NCBI GenBank assembly: GCA_003131985.1
Contig: PKWH01000211.1
Span: 1-25,675 of the forward strand
Reading direction: 5' to 3'
Source: Acidobacteriota bacterium
GTDB taxonomy: Bacteria; Acidobacteriota; Terriglobia; Acidiferrales; UBA7541
Length of the DNA stretch: 25,675 bases
The notes beneath the pieces are model-generated. The model was not told the DNA's origin and did not search any database. It was given only the letters and a program-made list of their open reading frames with translations. A program made the position numbers and the translations under genes. Numbering within the stretch: position 1 is the stretch's first letter; every line of letters starts with the position of its first letter. This document shows, one piece after another, positions 7,257-14,342 of the stretch.

Positions 7257-7350
7257 CTCGATGGAATTCTGCCGTAGTCTGAGATGTAATCGCGTTTTTT
7301 TTGTGGCTCGCAACAGCCTGTGAGTTGCTGCCGATTTCTCGGGAGAATAA

Positions 7351-8115
7351 ATGATTTCGCTGGCAGGAAAGGCCGCACTCATAACGGGAGGCTCGCGCGG
7401 AATCGGTGCCGCGACCGTAAAGCTCTTCGCACAAGCGGGAGCTGACGTAGTCTTCAATTATCATCGCAATCGCGAAGCAGCCGAATTGGTAGAACAGGAA
7501 GCGCGCAAGCACAGCACGCGAGTGGAATCGTTCAAGGCCGATTTGGGCAAAATGGCAAACGCGAAAAAGCTAGTCGATTTTGTCCGCGAACGTCTCGGCC
7601 GGTTGGATATCCTTGTGGCCAACGCCGGCATCTGGAATGAGCAGGATACGCCCATTGAAAAGCTCACTGAACACGAGTGGGATGAGATGATTCGCGTAAA
7701 TCTAAAAAGCGTCTATGCCGTGATTCATTATGCGGTGCCGCATATGATCGCACAGAAAGGCGGGCGCATCGTAGCCATCAGCTCTACAGCAGGACAGCGG
7801 GGTGAGGCGTTTCATTCCCACTACGGCGCGAGCAAAGGCGCAATCATCAGTTTTGTGAAGGGGCTTGCTTCCGAACTTGCGGGCCACAACATATTGGTTA
7901 ACTGCGTCGCGCCGGGCTGGGTAGACACGGACATGTCCGCGTCCGTGCTGCACAAAAAAGCCGGTATGAAATCAGCCTTAGCTCCTATCGCGTTGAAACG
8001 CGTCGCGACCGCGGAAGAAATTGCCGGTCCCATCCTTTTTGCCGCATCGGACCTGGCAACCTTCATCACCGGAGAAGTAATCAACGTAAATGGAGGTTCT
8101 GTCCTTTGCGGATAA
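7351..8115 (+). CDS. Short-chain dehydrogenase/reductase, FabG-like
   Basis: A 254-residue classical SDR with a Rossmann fold and NAD(P) cofactor. Visible are the cofactor motif TGGSRGIG (residues 12-19), NAG (91-93), Asn117 in IRVNLKS, and the catalytic Ser145, Tyr158 and Lys162 (SSTAG ... YGASK). The ending ITGEVINVNGGSVLCG is FabG-like. HRNR after the second strand suggests NADPH preference. The ribosome site GGGAGA lies just before ATG. No acyl-carrier or fatty-acid gene adjoins it, so it need not be the housekeeping FabG; many paralogues act on other ketones or sugars. Its last ten bases overlap the start of the next gene. Confidence 0.9.
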   Translation: MISLAGKAALITGGSRGIGAATVKLFAQAGADVVFNYHRNREAAELVEQEARKHSTRVESFKADLGKMANAKKLVDFVRERLGRLDILVANAGIWNEQDTPIEKLTEHEWDEMIRVNLKSVYAVIHYAVPHMIAQKGGRIVAISSTAGQRGEAFHSHYGASKGAIISFVKGLASELAGHNILVNCVAPGWVDTDMSASVLHKKAGMKSALAPIALKRVATAEEIAGPILFAASDLATFITGEVINVNGGSVLCG

Positions 8116-8987
8116 TCTCGCGCAGGTTTGCGGCAGCCACCGTCCTGGTATTTGCCTTTCTCGCACTTGTCCCCGGATCGTCCGCGCAGGAATCGGACGT
8201 AATGATGCCCGCGCAAAGCGCGGCGAAAGCCAAGGAAGTTTTGCAACAGGCCATCGAGGGGCTAGGCGGCGCAGCGTATTTAAACGTTCATGACGTCACT
8301 TGCACTGGGCGCCTCGGCCTTTTCGGACATTCCGGAGAACTCAATGGATACGGACACTTCGAGGACTTCACCATTCCCACCCCACCGTTCAAAGACCGCC
8401 AGGAGAATCTTCCCAAGCGCAATATCATCGAGGTGAGGAACGGAGACAAAGGCTGGGACCTCGACCGCGGCGGCGTCACCGAAGCGCGCACCAGCGACCT
8501 CGCGCGCTATCAAGAGGACATGAAGACGGATATCGACAATATTCTCCGTCATAGAATCCACGAGCCGGACATGATCTTCCGCTACGGCGGGCCCGACGTG
8601 GTGGACCTGCACGAGTCAGACTGGGTCGAGCTGGTGGACAGCGAGAACCGCACCATCCGCATAGCAATCGCGAAATCTTCGCATCTGCCCATTCGCATGG
8701 TCATAGATACGCGCAATGCCAACACACGCATGCGTACGGAAGAAATTGAATACTTCTCGAACTATCATCCGTTCTCGGGCATCCAAACTCCGTTCCAAAT
8801 CACTCGCGATCGCAACGGGATCAAGGTTTTCCAGGTGTTCTTCGATAAGTGCGAGTACAACACGAACCTTTCCGATTCCCTCTTCACCAAAGAATCTCTC
8901 GACGAGCGCTGGAGTAAAGTCGGGAAAAAACCGAAAGATAAGAAATCGAAGGATAAAGACTCCTCAACCAGTGACACCGAAAAATAG
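8106..8987 (+). CDS. Secreted protein of unknown function, possibly LolA-like
   Basis: A 293-residue exported protein. Start TTG 8106 lies inside the end of the SDR gene and is supported by GGAGG at 8092-8096, nine bases upstream. It gives a good signal peptide: RIISRR, a hydrophobic core, then cleavage near GSSAQ (about residue 28). The mature part begins with a KAKEVLQQAIEGLGG helix followed by beta-strand-rich sequence, the pattern of lipoprotein-carrier (LolA/LppX) folds in many uncharacterised acidobacterial periplasmic proteins; I recognise no exact family. The C-terminal 25 residues are a Lys/Asp/Ser tail (KKPKDKKSKDKDSS). The ten-base overlap suggests co-translation with the dehydrogenase. 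Confidence 0.78.
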   Translation: MRIISRRFAAATVLVFAFLALVPGSSAQESDVMMPAQSAAKAKEVLQQAIEGLGGAAYLNVHDVTCTGRLGLFGHSGELNGYGHFEDFTIPTPPFKDRQENLPKRNIIEVRNGDKGWDLDRGGVTEARTSDLARYQEDMKTDIDNILRHRIHEPDMIFRYGGPDVVDLHESDWVELVDSENRTIRIAIAKSSHLPIRMVIDTRNANTRMRTEEIEYFSNYHPFSGIQTPFQITRDRNGIKVFQVFFDKCEYNTNLSDSLFTKESLDERWSKVGKKPKDKKSKDKDSSTSDTEK

Positions 8988-9019
8988 CGTGATATTCCAC
9001 CATTTTACTCTGCCAATTT

Positions 9020-9064
9020 GATTTAGCTCTTCGGCTATGCCTTTCCATCCGATTCAGCTCTTCG
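9020..9064 (+). repeat. Near-identical direct repeat GATTYAGCTCTTCG upstream of hslV
   Basis: GATTTAGCTCTTCG (9020-9033) recurs as GATTCAGCTCTTCG (9051-9064), one mismatch in 14 and a 31-base period (about three helical turns). It lies 65 bases before the hslV -35 element. It may be a paired activator site or chance; the rest of the 177-base gap shows only the promoter. Confidence 0.35.
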
Positions 9065-9128
9065 TGCAGTTCGTACTCGCTAAACGCAGTAATCGCAAAC
9101 TGACCTACTACCGACGCGACCACCCGAA

Positions 9129-9158
9129 TTGGCCGATGTGGCGTTCGAGAGGTATAAT
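9129..9158 (+). promoter_or_regulatory. Sigma-70-type promoter for hslVU
   Basis: TTGGCC (9129-9134) and a perfect TATAAT (9153-9158) are separated by 18 bases. Transcription would begin near 9165, which coincides with the first in-frame ATG of hslV. The message may therefore be leaderless or begin translation at ATG 9171 or 9192. Confidence 0.6.
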
Positions 9159-9164
9159 CACCTG

Positions 9165-9716
9165 ATGCCCATGAAGCGAAAAAGTGAACCGATGCACGGT
9201 ACGACGGTGCTGTGCGTGCGCAAAGACAACAAAGTGGTGCTTACCGCCGATGGCCAGGTAACGCTTGGCGAGGGTGTGATCAAGCACAACGCCAAGAAGA
9301 CGCGCCGTCTTTACAATGACAAGATCATTGCAGGCTTTGCCGGCAGCACGGCGGACGCGCTGTCGCTTTTCTCACGTTTCGAAAATAAGTTGCAGGAGTT
9401 TCATGGCAACCTGCCGCGAGCCGCGGTCGAGTTGTCCAAAGACTGGCGCACGGACCGTTCTCTGCGCCATCTCGAAGCCCTCTTGATCGTCGCGGACACG
9501 AAATCCACATTTCTGCTTTCGGGCAGCGGTGACGTGATCGAGCCGGACGACGGCATCTGCGCCATCGGCTCGGGTGGGTCTTACGCGCTTGCCGCCGCTC
9601 GAGCGCTTTCGAAGTTCACGAAGCTCAGCGCAAAGGATATTTCGCAGGAAGCTATGCGCATCGCCAGCGAAATTTGTATTTTCACTAACGCGAATTTCAG
9701 CATCGAAGAACTATGA
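9165..9716 (+). CDS. hslV: ATP-dependent protease peptidase subunit HslV (ClpQ)
   Basis: The threonine peptidase of the HslVU protease, a double hexamer that degrades unfolded proteins unfolded by HslU in the cytoplasm. The nucleophile is the first Thr of GTTVLCVRKD, exposed by removal of the leader. Other marks are TADGQVTLG, KKTRRLYNDKIIAGFAGSTADA, AVELSKDWRTDRSLRHLEALL, the Ser/Gly-rich AIGSGGSYALAAARAL and the C-terminal SIEEL. Three in-frame ATGs compete (9165, 9171, 9192). ATG 9192 gives 174 residues, closest to the usual length; 9165 gives 183 and sits at the predicted transcript start. A TTG at 9129 is inside the promoter and is rejected. The stop overlaps an in-frame HslU ATG, so coupling with hslU is expected. 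Confidence 0.94.
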   Translation: MPMKRKSEPMHGTTVLCVRKDNKVVLTADGQVTLGEGVIKHNAKKTRRLYNDKIIAGFAGSTADALSLFSRFENKLQEFHGNLPRAAVELSKDWRTDRSLRHLEALLIVADTKSTFLLSGSGDVIEPDDGICAIGSGGSYALAAARALSKFTKLSAKDISQEAMRIASEICIFTNANFSIEEL

Positions 9717-9736
9717 CCGGAAAATCGGAGAAAGAC

Positions 9737-11143
9737 ATGGTGATCTACTTGGCAGGTGATTCGCAGGCGGCCGAGCCCGAACCGCTCCCCTCTTTTGACG
9801 AGCTGACCCCGCGAGAAATCGTTATCGAGCTCGACAAATACATTGTGGGGCAGAATCTTGCCAAGAAAGCCGTCGCCATTGCGCTGCGCAATCGCGTGCG
9901 GCGCCAAAAGCTCACGCCCGAGCTTGCGGAAGAAATTCTTCCTAAAAATATTCTGATGATCGGCCCTACCGGTGTCGGAAAGACGGAAATTGCGCGCCGC
10001 CTCGCACGACTGGCTGGCTGCCCGTTCGTGAAAGTGGAAGCGTCGAAGTACACCGAAGTGGGCTACGTGGGCCGCGACGTCGAATCTATGGTCCGTGACC
10101 TGGTGGAAACCTCCATAGACATGGTCCGCGAAGAAAAACTCGACGAAGTAGCAGAACGCGCGGAGCAATCAGCGGAAGAACGCCTGCTGGATTTGCTCCT
10201 GCCCTCTTCGCCGATTCCCGCAGATGCGAATCTCGCCGGGGAAGCTCAGCGCCGCGAACAATTGCAGCGCACTCGCGACAAACTCCGCGCCCAGCTTCGC
10301 GAAGGGAAACTCGACCAACGCATGGTGGAAGTAGAAGTACGCGAACGCGCCATGCCCGCCTTTGAAATCGTCACAAATCAAGGCGTCGAGGAAATGGACA
10401 TCAACGTCAAGGACATGCTCTCCGGATTCTTCGGCCAGCAGAAAAAGAAACGCAAGATGACGGTGGCCGAAGCTTTCGATTATTTAATTCAAGAAGAAGA
10501 AAACCGCCTCATTGACATGGACCAAGTCACGCGTCTTGCCGTCGATCGCGTCGAACAAATGGGAATTCTCTTTGTTGATGAGATCGACAAAATCGCCGGC
10601 CGTGAAGCCGGACACGGCCCGGACGTCTCGCGTGAAGGCGTTCAGCGCGATATCCTGCCGATCGTCGAAGGCACTACCGTAAACACGCGCTACGGCATGG
10701 TCCGCACGGATCACGTTCTTTTCATTGCGGCGGGCGCGTTCCACACCACCAAGCCTTCGGATTTGATTCCCGAGCTGCAGGGCCGCTTTCCCATTCGAGT
10801 CGAGCTCAATTCGCTCACGGAGGCCGATTTCGTCCGCATTCTCACCGAACCCAAGAACGCGCTCATCAAGCAATACATCGCGTTGCTCGACACCGAGGGA
10901 CTGAAGCTTTCCTTCACCGACGACGCCATCGCAACGATTGCGCGGTTCGCAGCCAAAGTGAACGAGCAGACTGAAAATATCGGCGCTCGCAGGCTGCACA
11001 CCATCCTCGAGAAAGTCCTCGAAGAAATTTCGTTCGAAGCTCCCGAGATGAAAAAGAAAACTGTGAAGGTAGACGCCGCCTACGTGCATAAGCAGCTCGC
11101 GAATATCGTGAAGGATCAGGATCTGAGCCGCTACATTCTTTAG
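9737..11143 (+). CDS. hslU: HslU (ClpY), ATPase subunit of the HslVU protease
   Basis: A 468-residue AAA+ unfoldase of the Clp/Hsp100 class that feeds substrates into HslV. Visible are ELDKYIVGQ, Walker A GPTGVGKT (about 76-83), the pore loop GYVGRD, the long coiled intermediate I-domain (roughly residues 110-240), Walker B GILFVDEIDKIAG, sensor-1 HVLFIAAGAFH, the arginine-finger LQGRFPIRVEL, and sensor-2 IGARRLHTILE. The extreme C-terminus DLSRYIL is the tail that inserts into HslV. ATG 9737 is preferred because GGAG (9727-9730) lies six bases ahead and MVIYLAG resembles the family's usual MxIYLPG start. ATG 9713 overlaps the hslV stop and would add eight residues. Confidence 0.96.
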   Translation: MVIYLAGDSQAAEPEPLPSFDELTPREIVIELDKYIVGQNLAKKAVAIALRNRVRRQKLTPELAEEILPKNILMIGPTGVGKTEIARRLARLAGCPFVKVEASKYTEVGYVGRDVESMVRDLVETSIDMVREEKLDEVAERAEQSAEERLLDLLLPSSPIPADANLAGEAQRREQLQRTRDKLRAQLREGKLDQRMVEVEVRERAMPAFEIVTNQGVEEMDINVKDMLSGFFGQQKKKRKMTVAEAFDYLIQEEENRLIDMDQVTRLAVDRVEQMGILFVDEIDKIAGREAGHGPDVSREGVQRDILPIVEGTTVNTRYGMVRTDHVLFIAAGAFHTTKPSDLIPELQGRFPIRVELNSLTEADFVRILTEPKNALIKQYIALLDTEGLKLSFTDDAIATIARFAAKVNEQTENIGARRLHTILEKVLEEISFEAPEMKKKTVKVDAAYVHKQLANIVKDQDLSRYIL

Positions 11144-11159
11144 ACATTAGAAAGAGAAA

Positions 11160-12392
11160 ATGGAAGACAGAAAAGGGGAACAAATTTCCGGCCCCGTTTC
11201 GGAAGCACGCGCTTCGCTGCGATTCATCTTCCTACTTTCTCTTTCACTTTTCTGTTCTTCGCTTTGGCTCACTGGATGCGCCGCACCCGGCGAACCCATC
11301 GAACGAAAACCTCAAGTCCCCACTGCGATTGCGGATCTCGTAGCGCAGCAGCAAGGAAATGACGTGATTCTGACGTTCACGATGCCAAAAGAAACCGTGG
11401 AACATCGTCCTCTGAAGCAGATCCCCGCGATTGAGATTTATCGCAAGTTCGAGCCGGTTCGCGGCTCGGCGGTTCTTGCCACGACGGCGGTACCGGAATT
11501 GATTTTCACGATCCCTTCGGCGATGGTCGATCGCTATTCGCAGAAAAATCACGTTCGCGTTGTAAGCGCGCTGGATGCGGGTGATCTGGGCCAGCACATA
11601 GGGTGGACGGCGTCGTACGCCGTCCGCACGCGAGCATCCCCAAAAAAGGAATCAACAGACTCGAATCATGCCGACGTGCGCATTTTTCCCGCAGCCGATC
11701 CTATCGAAGACGTTAAGGCAGAAGTTACGCATGCCGGCATCGTCCTGACATGGACGCCGCCCCAAAAGACACCTGCGGGCGTCGCTCCGCCTATCGTCGC
11801 CTATCACATTTATCGCGCAGAAGCCGCGCCGGAGGTCCAGACTCAGCCGGGGCAGGAGGCCAATGCATCTGTATTCGTAAGTGAAGCACCCAAACTGAAA
11901 GTTCCATTCACGCGGATCGGGGAAACCCCTGAACCCACCTTCCAGGACTTGCAAGTCGAGTTCGGCACTACTTACGTGTATTCGGTTCGCAGTGTTTTGC
12001 AATATCCGGATGTGGCGCTCGAATCAACAGACTCGAAACTAATTGTTGTCAGTCCCCGCGACACGTTTCCGCCAGCTGCGCCTCAAGGCCTCGTTGTCGT
12101 ACTGGTCCCAGCGCAGGGCGATAATCCCGGGTATCTGGACATCTCCTGGGCCATCAGCCCTGAAACCGATATAGCGGGGTACAACGTCTATCGTAGCGAG
12201 CAAGACGGCGTGCCAGGAGCCCGTTTGAATTCGGAATTGTTGCTTACCCCCGCGTTTCGCGATATGAATGCGGGGCCCGGTCGCCATTACGTGTACACTG
12301 CAACTGCGGTGGATCGCGCCGGGAATGAAAGCCGCGCCAGCGAACCCGCCTCCGGCGGCGTTCCATTGGAAGGCCAGCCGACGAACCCATGA
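11160..12392 (+). CDS. Lipoprotein with fibronectin type III-like domains
   Basis: A 410-residue predicted lipoprotein. After a 20-residue polar start comes a hydrophobic stretch and the lipobox LTGC with Cys40, so it should be lipid-anchored facing the periplasm. The mature part is beta-rich and contains at least two fibronectin-III-like modules, recognisable by WTPPQKTPAG ... AYHIYRAE and by ISWAISPETDIAGYNVYRSE ... YVYTATAVDRAGNES; an earlier module around residues 55-160 (ILTFTMPKET ... AIEIYRKF) looks related. Such modules usually act as spacers or binding platforms. GAAAGAG precedes the ATG. It follows hslU by 16 bases and overlaps the next gene by ATGA, so it is probably on the hslVU transcript. 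Catalytic function is not apparent. Confidence 0.8.
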   Translation: MEDRKGEQISGPVSEARASLRFIFLLSLSLFCSSLWLTGCAAPGEPIERKPQVPTAIADLVAQQQGNDVILTFTMPKETVEHRPLKQIPAIEIYRKFEPVRGSAVLATTAVPELIFTIPSAMVDRYSQKNHVRVVSALDAGDLGQHIGWTASYAVRTRASPKKESTDSNHADVRIFPAADPIEDVKAEVTHAGIVLTWTPPQKTPAGVAPPIVAYHIYRAEAAPEVQTQPGQEANASVFVSEAPKLKVPFTRIGETPEPTFQDLQVEFGTTYVYSVRSVLQYPDVALESTDSKLIVVSPRDTFPPAAPQGLVVVLVPAQGDNPGYLDISWAISPETDIAGYNVYRSEQDGVPGARLNSELLLTPAFRDMNAGPGRHYVYTATAVDRAGNESRASEPASGGVPLEGQPTNP

Positions 12393-12877
12393 CTGATCGC
12401 TCTCCAATCGATCGTATTATCGGAGCAAGAGCTCAGAAGCCCTTACCTCGTCCCGCTCTGTGGACTGGACTTTACACCGGCACACTGCTCGTAATGGTGA
12501 TGTTCGGCGCGCTGGTGGCGGCAAATCGGCTTCCTTGGCTCGATAATCGCGCGCTCGAAAGAAACGCAGCGTCCTACGGTCTCTTCGTCATCTTCATGCT
12601 GATTCCGGTTGTACGCTTCCTGAATCGCCCGATTCAGATGTTCACGTCGGCGATGATTGCTTGGGTCATGTTCGTCATCGCGTACGACATAGCGGGAATG
12701 TTCTTCCGGAATCTTTTCCAGATTCTGCGCACGCCGTTCCAGGCTTTCATTGAAGGGGCCGTGGTCTATGGCGTTTTTGCCGTCGGCTCCTGGGTCGGTG
12801 CCATGGTTCTTCACGCGCGGCATCACGCAATCACGCCACGCCGCAGGCATGACGACCCTGCAGCCCATCATCGATGA
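12389..12877 (+). CDS. Small integral membrane protein of unknown function
   Basis: A 162-residue protein with about four hydrophobic segments (near residues 25-46, 63-77, 85-107 and 118-141), so it sits in the inner membrane. The short C-terminus is cationic and His-rich (ARHHAITPRRRHDD ... HHR). I recognise no family. It starts with an ATGA overlap on the lipoprotein gene and ends with an ATGA overlap on the next enzyme gene, so the three are probably translated together. The His-rich tail could bind metal, but nothing else supports that. Confidence 0.75.
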   Translation: MTDRSPIDRIIGARAQKPLPRPALWTGLYTGTLLVMVMFGALVAANRLPWLDNRALERNAASYGLFVIFMLIPVVRFLNRPIQMFTSAMIAWVMFVIAYDIAGMFFRNLFQILRTPFQAFIEGAVVYGVFAVGSWVGAMVLHARHHAITPRRRHDDPAAHHR

Positions 12878-13698
12878 AGCTCTGCCGCTTCCAACCTCTG
12901 CAATTCGCGGCGAAAGAACTGGGCCGCTCGGATCATGAAATTCATCCCGAAGTTCGCAACGGAATGATCGAGGGCAATGAGGTCCATGCGATCCTCGGAG
13001 ATCTTTGGGGCCTCCGCGAACGCGCTGGGCATTCCTGGCCGCTGAATTCTGTAAAACTTCTTCCGCCATCCACGCCCAGCAAAATTGTCTGCATCGGCCG
13101 CAATTATCTCGAGCACGCGAAAGAGCTGAATAATGAAGCTCCCAAAGAACCGCTGATTTTCCTGAAGCCGCCGTCATCGGTCATCGGACCTGACGAGCCT
13201 ATCGTCATCCCCAGTATTTCGAAGCGTGTTGACTACGAAGGTGAACTTGCCGTGGTCGTCGGCCGACGCTGCCGAAATCCGGTGCGCGATGAAAATCTTT
13301 CACCGTACATTCTTGGCTACACCTGCCTCAATGACGTGACCGCGCGCGACCTCCAAAGGTCAGACGGTCAGTTTACCCGCGGCAAAGGCTTCGACACCTT
13401 CTGTCCCATCGGACCGGTTGTCGAAACATCCCCCGATTTATCTGGCGCCACCGTCGAAACTTTCGTGAATGGAATCAGGAAACAGCACGGGCATACCTCG
13501 GAAATGATTTTTTCTCTTGATGTTATAATTCGCTACATCGCGCAAGTGATGACGCTTGAGCCTGGCGACGTAATTGCTACCGGCACGCCCTCCGGTGTCG
13601 GCTCCCTGGCTGCCGGCGATGTGGTGGAGGTGAGTGTCAGCGGCGTCGGGACGCTGCGAAATTCTGTGATCGGGCCGCCTGAAGGCCCGGAGAATTGA
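12874..13698 (+). CDS. Fumarylacetoacetate hydrolase-fold (FAHD1-like) enzyme
   Basis: A 274-residue FAH-superfamily enzyme. These use a divalent metal to hydrolyse, decarboxylate or tautomerise beta-diketo or 2-oxo acids (acylpyruvate hydrolase, oxaloacetate decarboxylase or tautomerase, homoprotocatechuate isomerase). The metal ligands are visible as Glu122 and Glu124 in VDYEGELAVVVG and Asp154 in LNDVTARDLQ. Other marks are KIVCIGRNYLEHAKEL, IFLKPPSSVIGP, FTRGKGFDTFCPIGP and the C-terminal GDVIATGTPSGVG. The roughly 60-residue N-terminal domain is also normal for the family. It starts inside the stop of the membrane protein gene. No aromatic-degradation genes are nearby, so a housekeeping role in oxaloacetate or acylpyruvate clearance is more likely than ring cleavage. 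Exact substrate unknown. Confidence 0.88.
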   Translation: MKLCRFQPLQFAAKELGRSDHEIHPEVRNGMIEGNEVHAILGDLWGLRERAGHSWPLNSVKLLPPSTPSKIVCIGRNYLEHAKELNNEAPKEPLIFLKPPSSVIGPDEPIVIPSISKRVDYEGELAVVVGRRCRNPVRDENLSPYILGYTCLNDVTARDLQRSDGQFTRGKGFDTFCPIGPVVETSPDLSGATVETFVNGIRKQHGHTSEMIFSLDVIIRYIAQVMTLEPGDVIATGTPSGVGSLAAGDVVEVSVSGVGTLRNSVIGPPEGPEN

Positions 13699-13748
13699 TC
13701 CGTATCTGCCTCTGGATGTAATGCTGCCGCGGGAGCGTAAGGCGAGCT

Positions 13749-14207
13749 TTGAAAGAATTACTAAAAGATTGGCACAATTGGCTTCCGCTTCTGGGCGTCG
13801 CGGTTCTTGCGCTGATCGGCGTTGTCTTCTGGCTGCGGCGCAAGCCGGAAGATGCCGGCGAAATCGAACGCAAGCGCTGTGCGTTTCTAAATCGTGTGGG
13901 ACGCATCGTCGAAGGACAAATCCTCGAAATCGTCGAGCAATCGCGCGATTCACAGGAAGCGCGACCTTCCAGCATCCTCGAAAACCGGAAAACCAGCACC
14001 GTTGCGGCAAACGGAACACGAAAGCTGCTTTACTACACCTATTCGATTTCCGGCGTCACTTACGAAACCGCGCAGGATGTTACGGGTCTCGAAGAGCGTT
14101 TGCATGTGACTCGTATCGCCACCGGCCAAACTGCCAGTGTGAAGTACGATCCCTCCAACCCCAGTAACTCCATTCTGCTCGCTGACGATTGGTCGGGCTT
14201 ACACTGA
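13749..14207 (+). CDS. DUF3592-like membrane-anchored protein
   Basis: A 152-residue protein with one N-terminal membrane helix (about residues 12-29, followed by WLRRK), then a soluble beta-rich domain. The segment LYYTYSISGVTYETAQDV ... GQTASVKYDPSNPSNSILL resembles DUF3592, whose members have the same pattern of a Y-x-Y strand and V-x-YDPxNPxxS near the end. Function unknown. The start is TTG 13749 with a modest ribosome site (AAGGCGAG just upstream); there is no ATG before the membrane helix. It lies 50 bases after the FAH-like gene and may be the last member of the hslVU transcript. Confidence 0.68.
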   Translation: MKELLKDWHNWLPLLGVAVLALIGVVFWLRRKPEDAGEIERKRCAFLNRVGRIVEGQILEIVEQSRDSQEARPSSILENRKTSTVAANGTRKLLYYTYSISGVTYETAQDVTGLEERLHVTRIATGQTASVKYDPSNPSNSILLADDWSGLH

Positions 14208-14299
14208 GTCTGCTTTTTGGCCGAAGCGCTCACTCGATGTTCATTTGCCAAGTGCTCGCGTAACCTTGAAACTCCAAAATTCTGCCAGGAATTATAAGA

Positions 14300-14309
14300 G
14301 CTCGCGAGC
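14300..14309. promoter_or_regulatory. Palindrome GCTCGCGAGC upstream of the BNR protein gene
   Basis: A perfect 10-base palindrome, third of four CTCGCGAG cores. It lies between TATAAG (14293-14298) and an extended -10-like TGATACACT (14312-14320), 33 bases before the chosen TTG start. Its position within the promoter region suits a repressor site. Confidence 0.45.
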
Positions 14310-14311
14310 GG

Positions 14312-14320
14312 TGATACACT
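14312..14320 (+). promoter_or_regulatory. Possible extended -10 promoter of the BNR gene
   Basis: TGATACACT has the TGn extension plus a -10-like hexamer and a poor -35 (TTATAA, 14292-14297) at 17 bases. It would start transcription near 14327, downstream of ATG 14325, which favours the TTG 14343 start. TATAAG at 14293 with TTGAAA at 14266 is an alternative, but its 21-base spacer is too long. Confidence 0.3.
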
Positions 14321-14342
14321 TTTCATGATTCTGGAGGAGAGC

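Noticed and set aside
7295..7302. T8 run after the amidotransferase gene
   Set aside because: No stable GC stem lies directly before it.
7338..7345. CTCGGGAG, one base from the CTCGCGAG motif, before the SDR gene
   Set aside because: It contains the ribosome site GGGAGA, which explains it adequately, so it was not counted as a fifth copy.
13771..13790. Sigma-54 promoter (TGGCAC at 13771)
   Set aside because: The GC of the -12 element is not at the required distance, and the site is inside a coding region.
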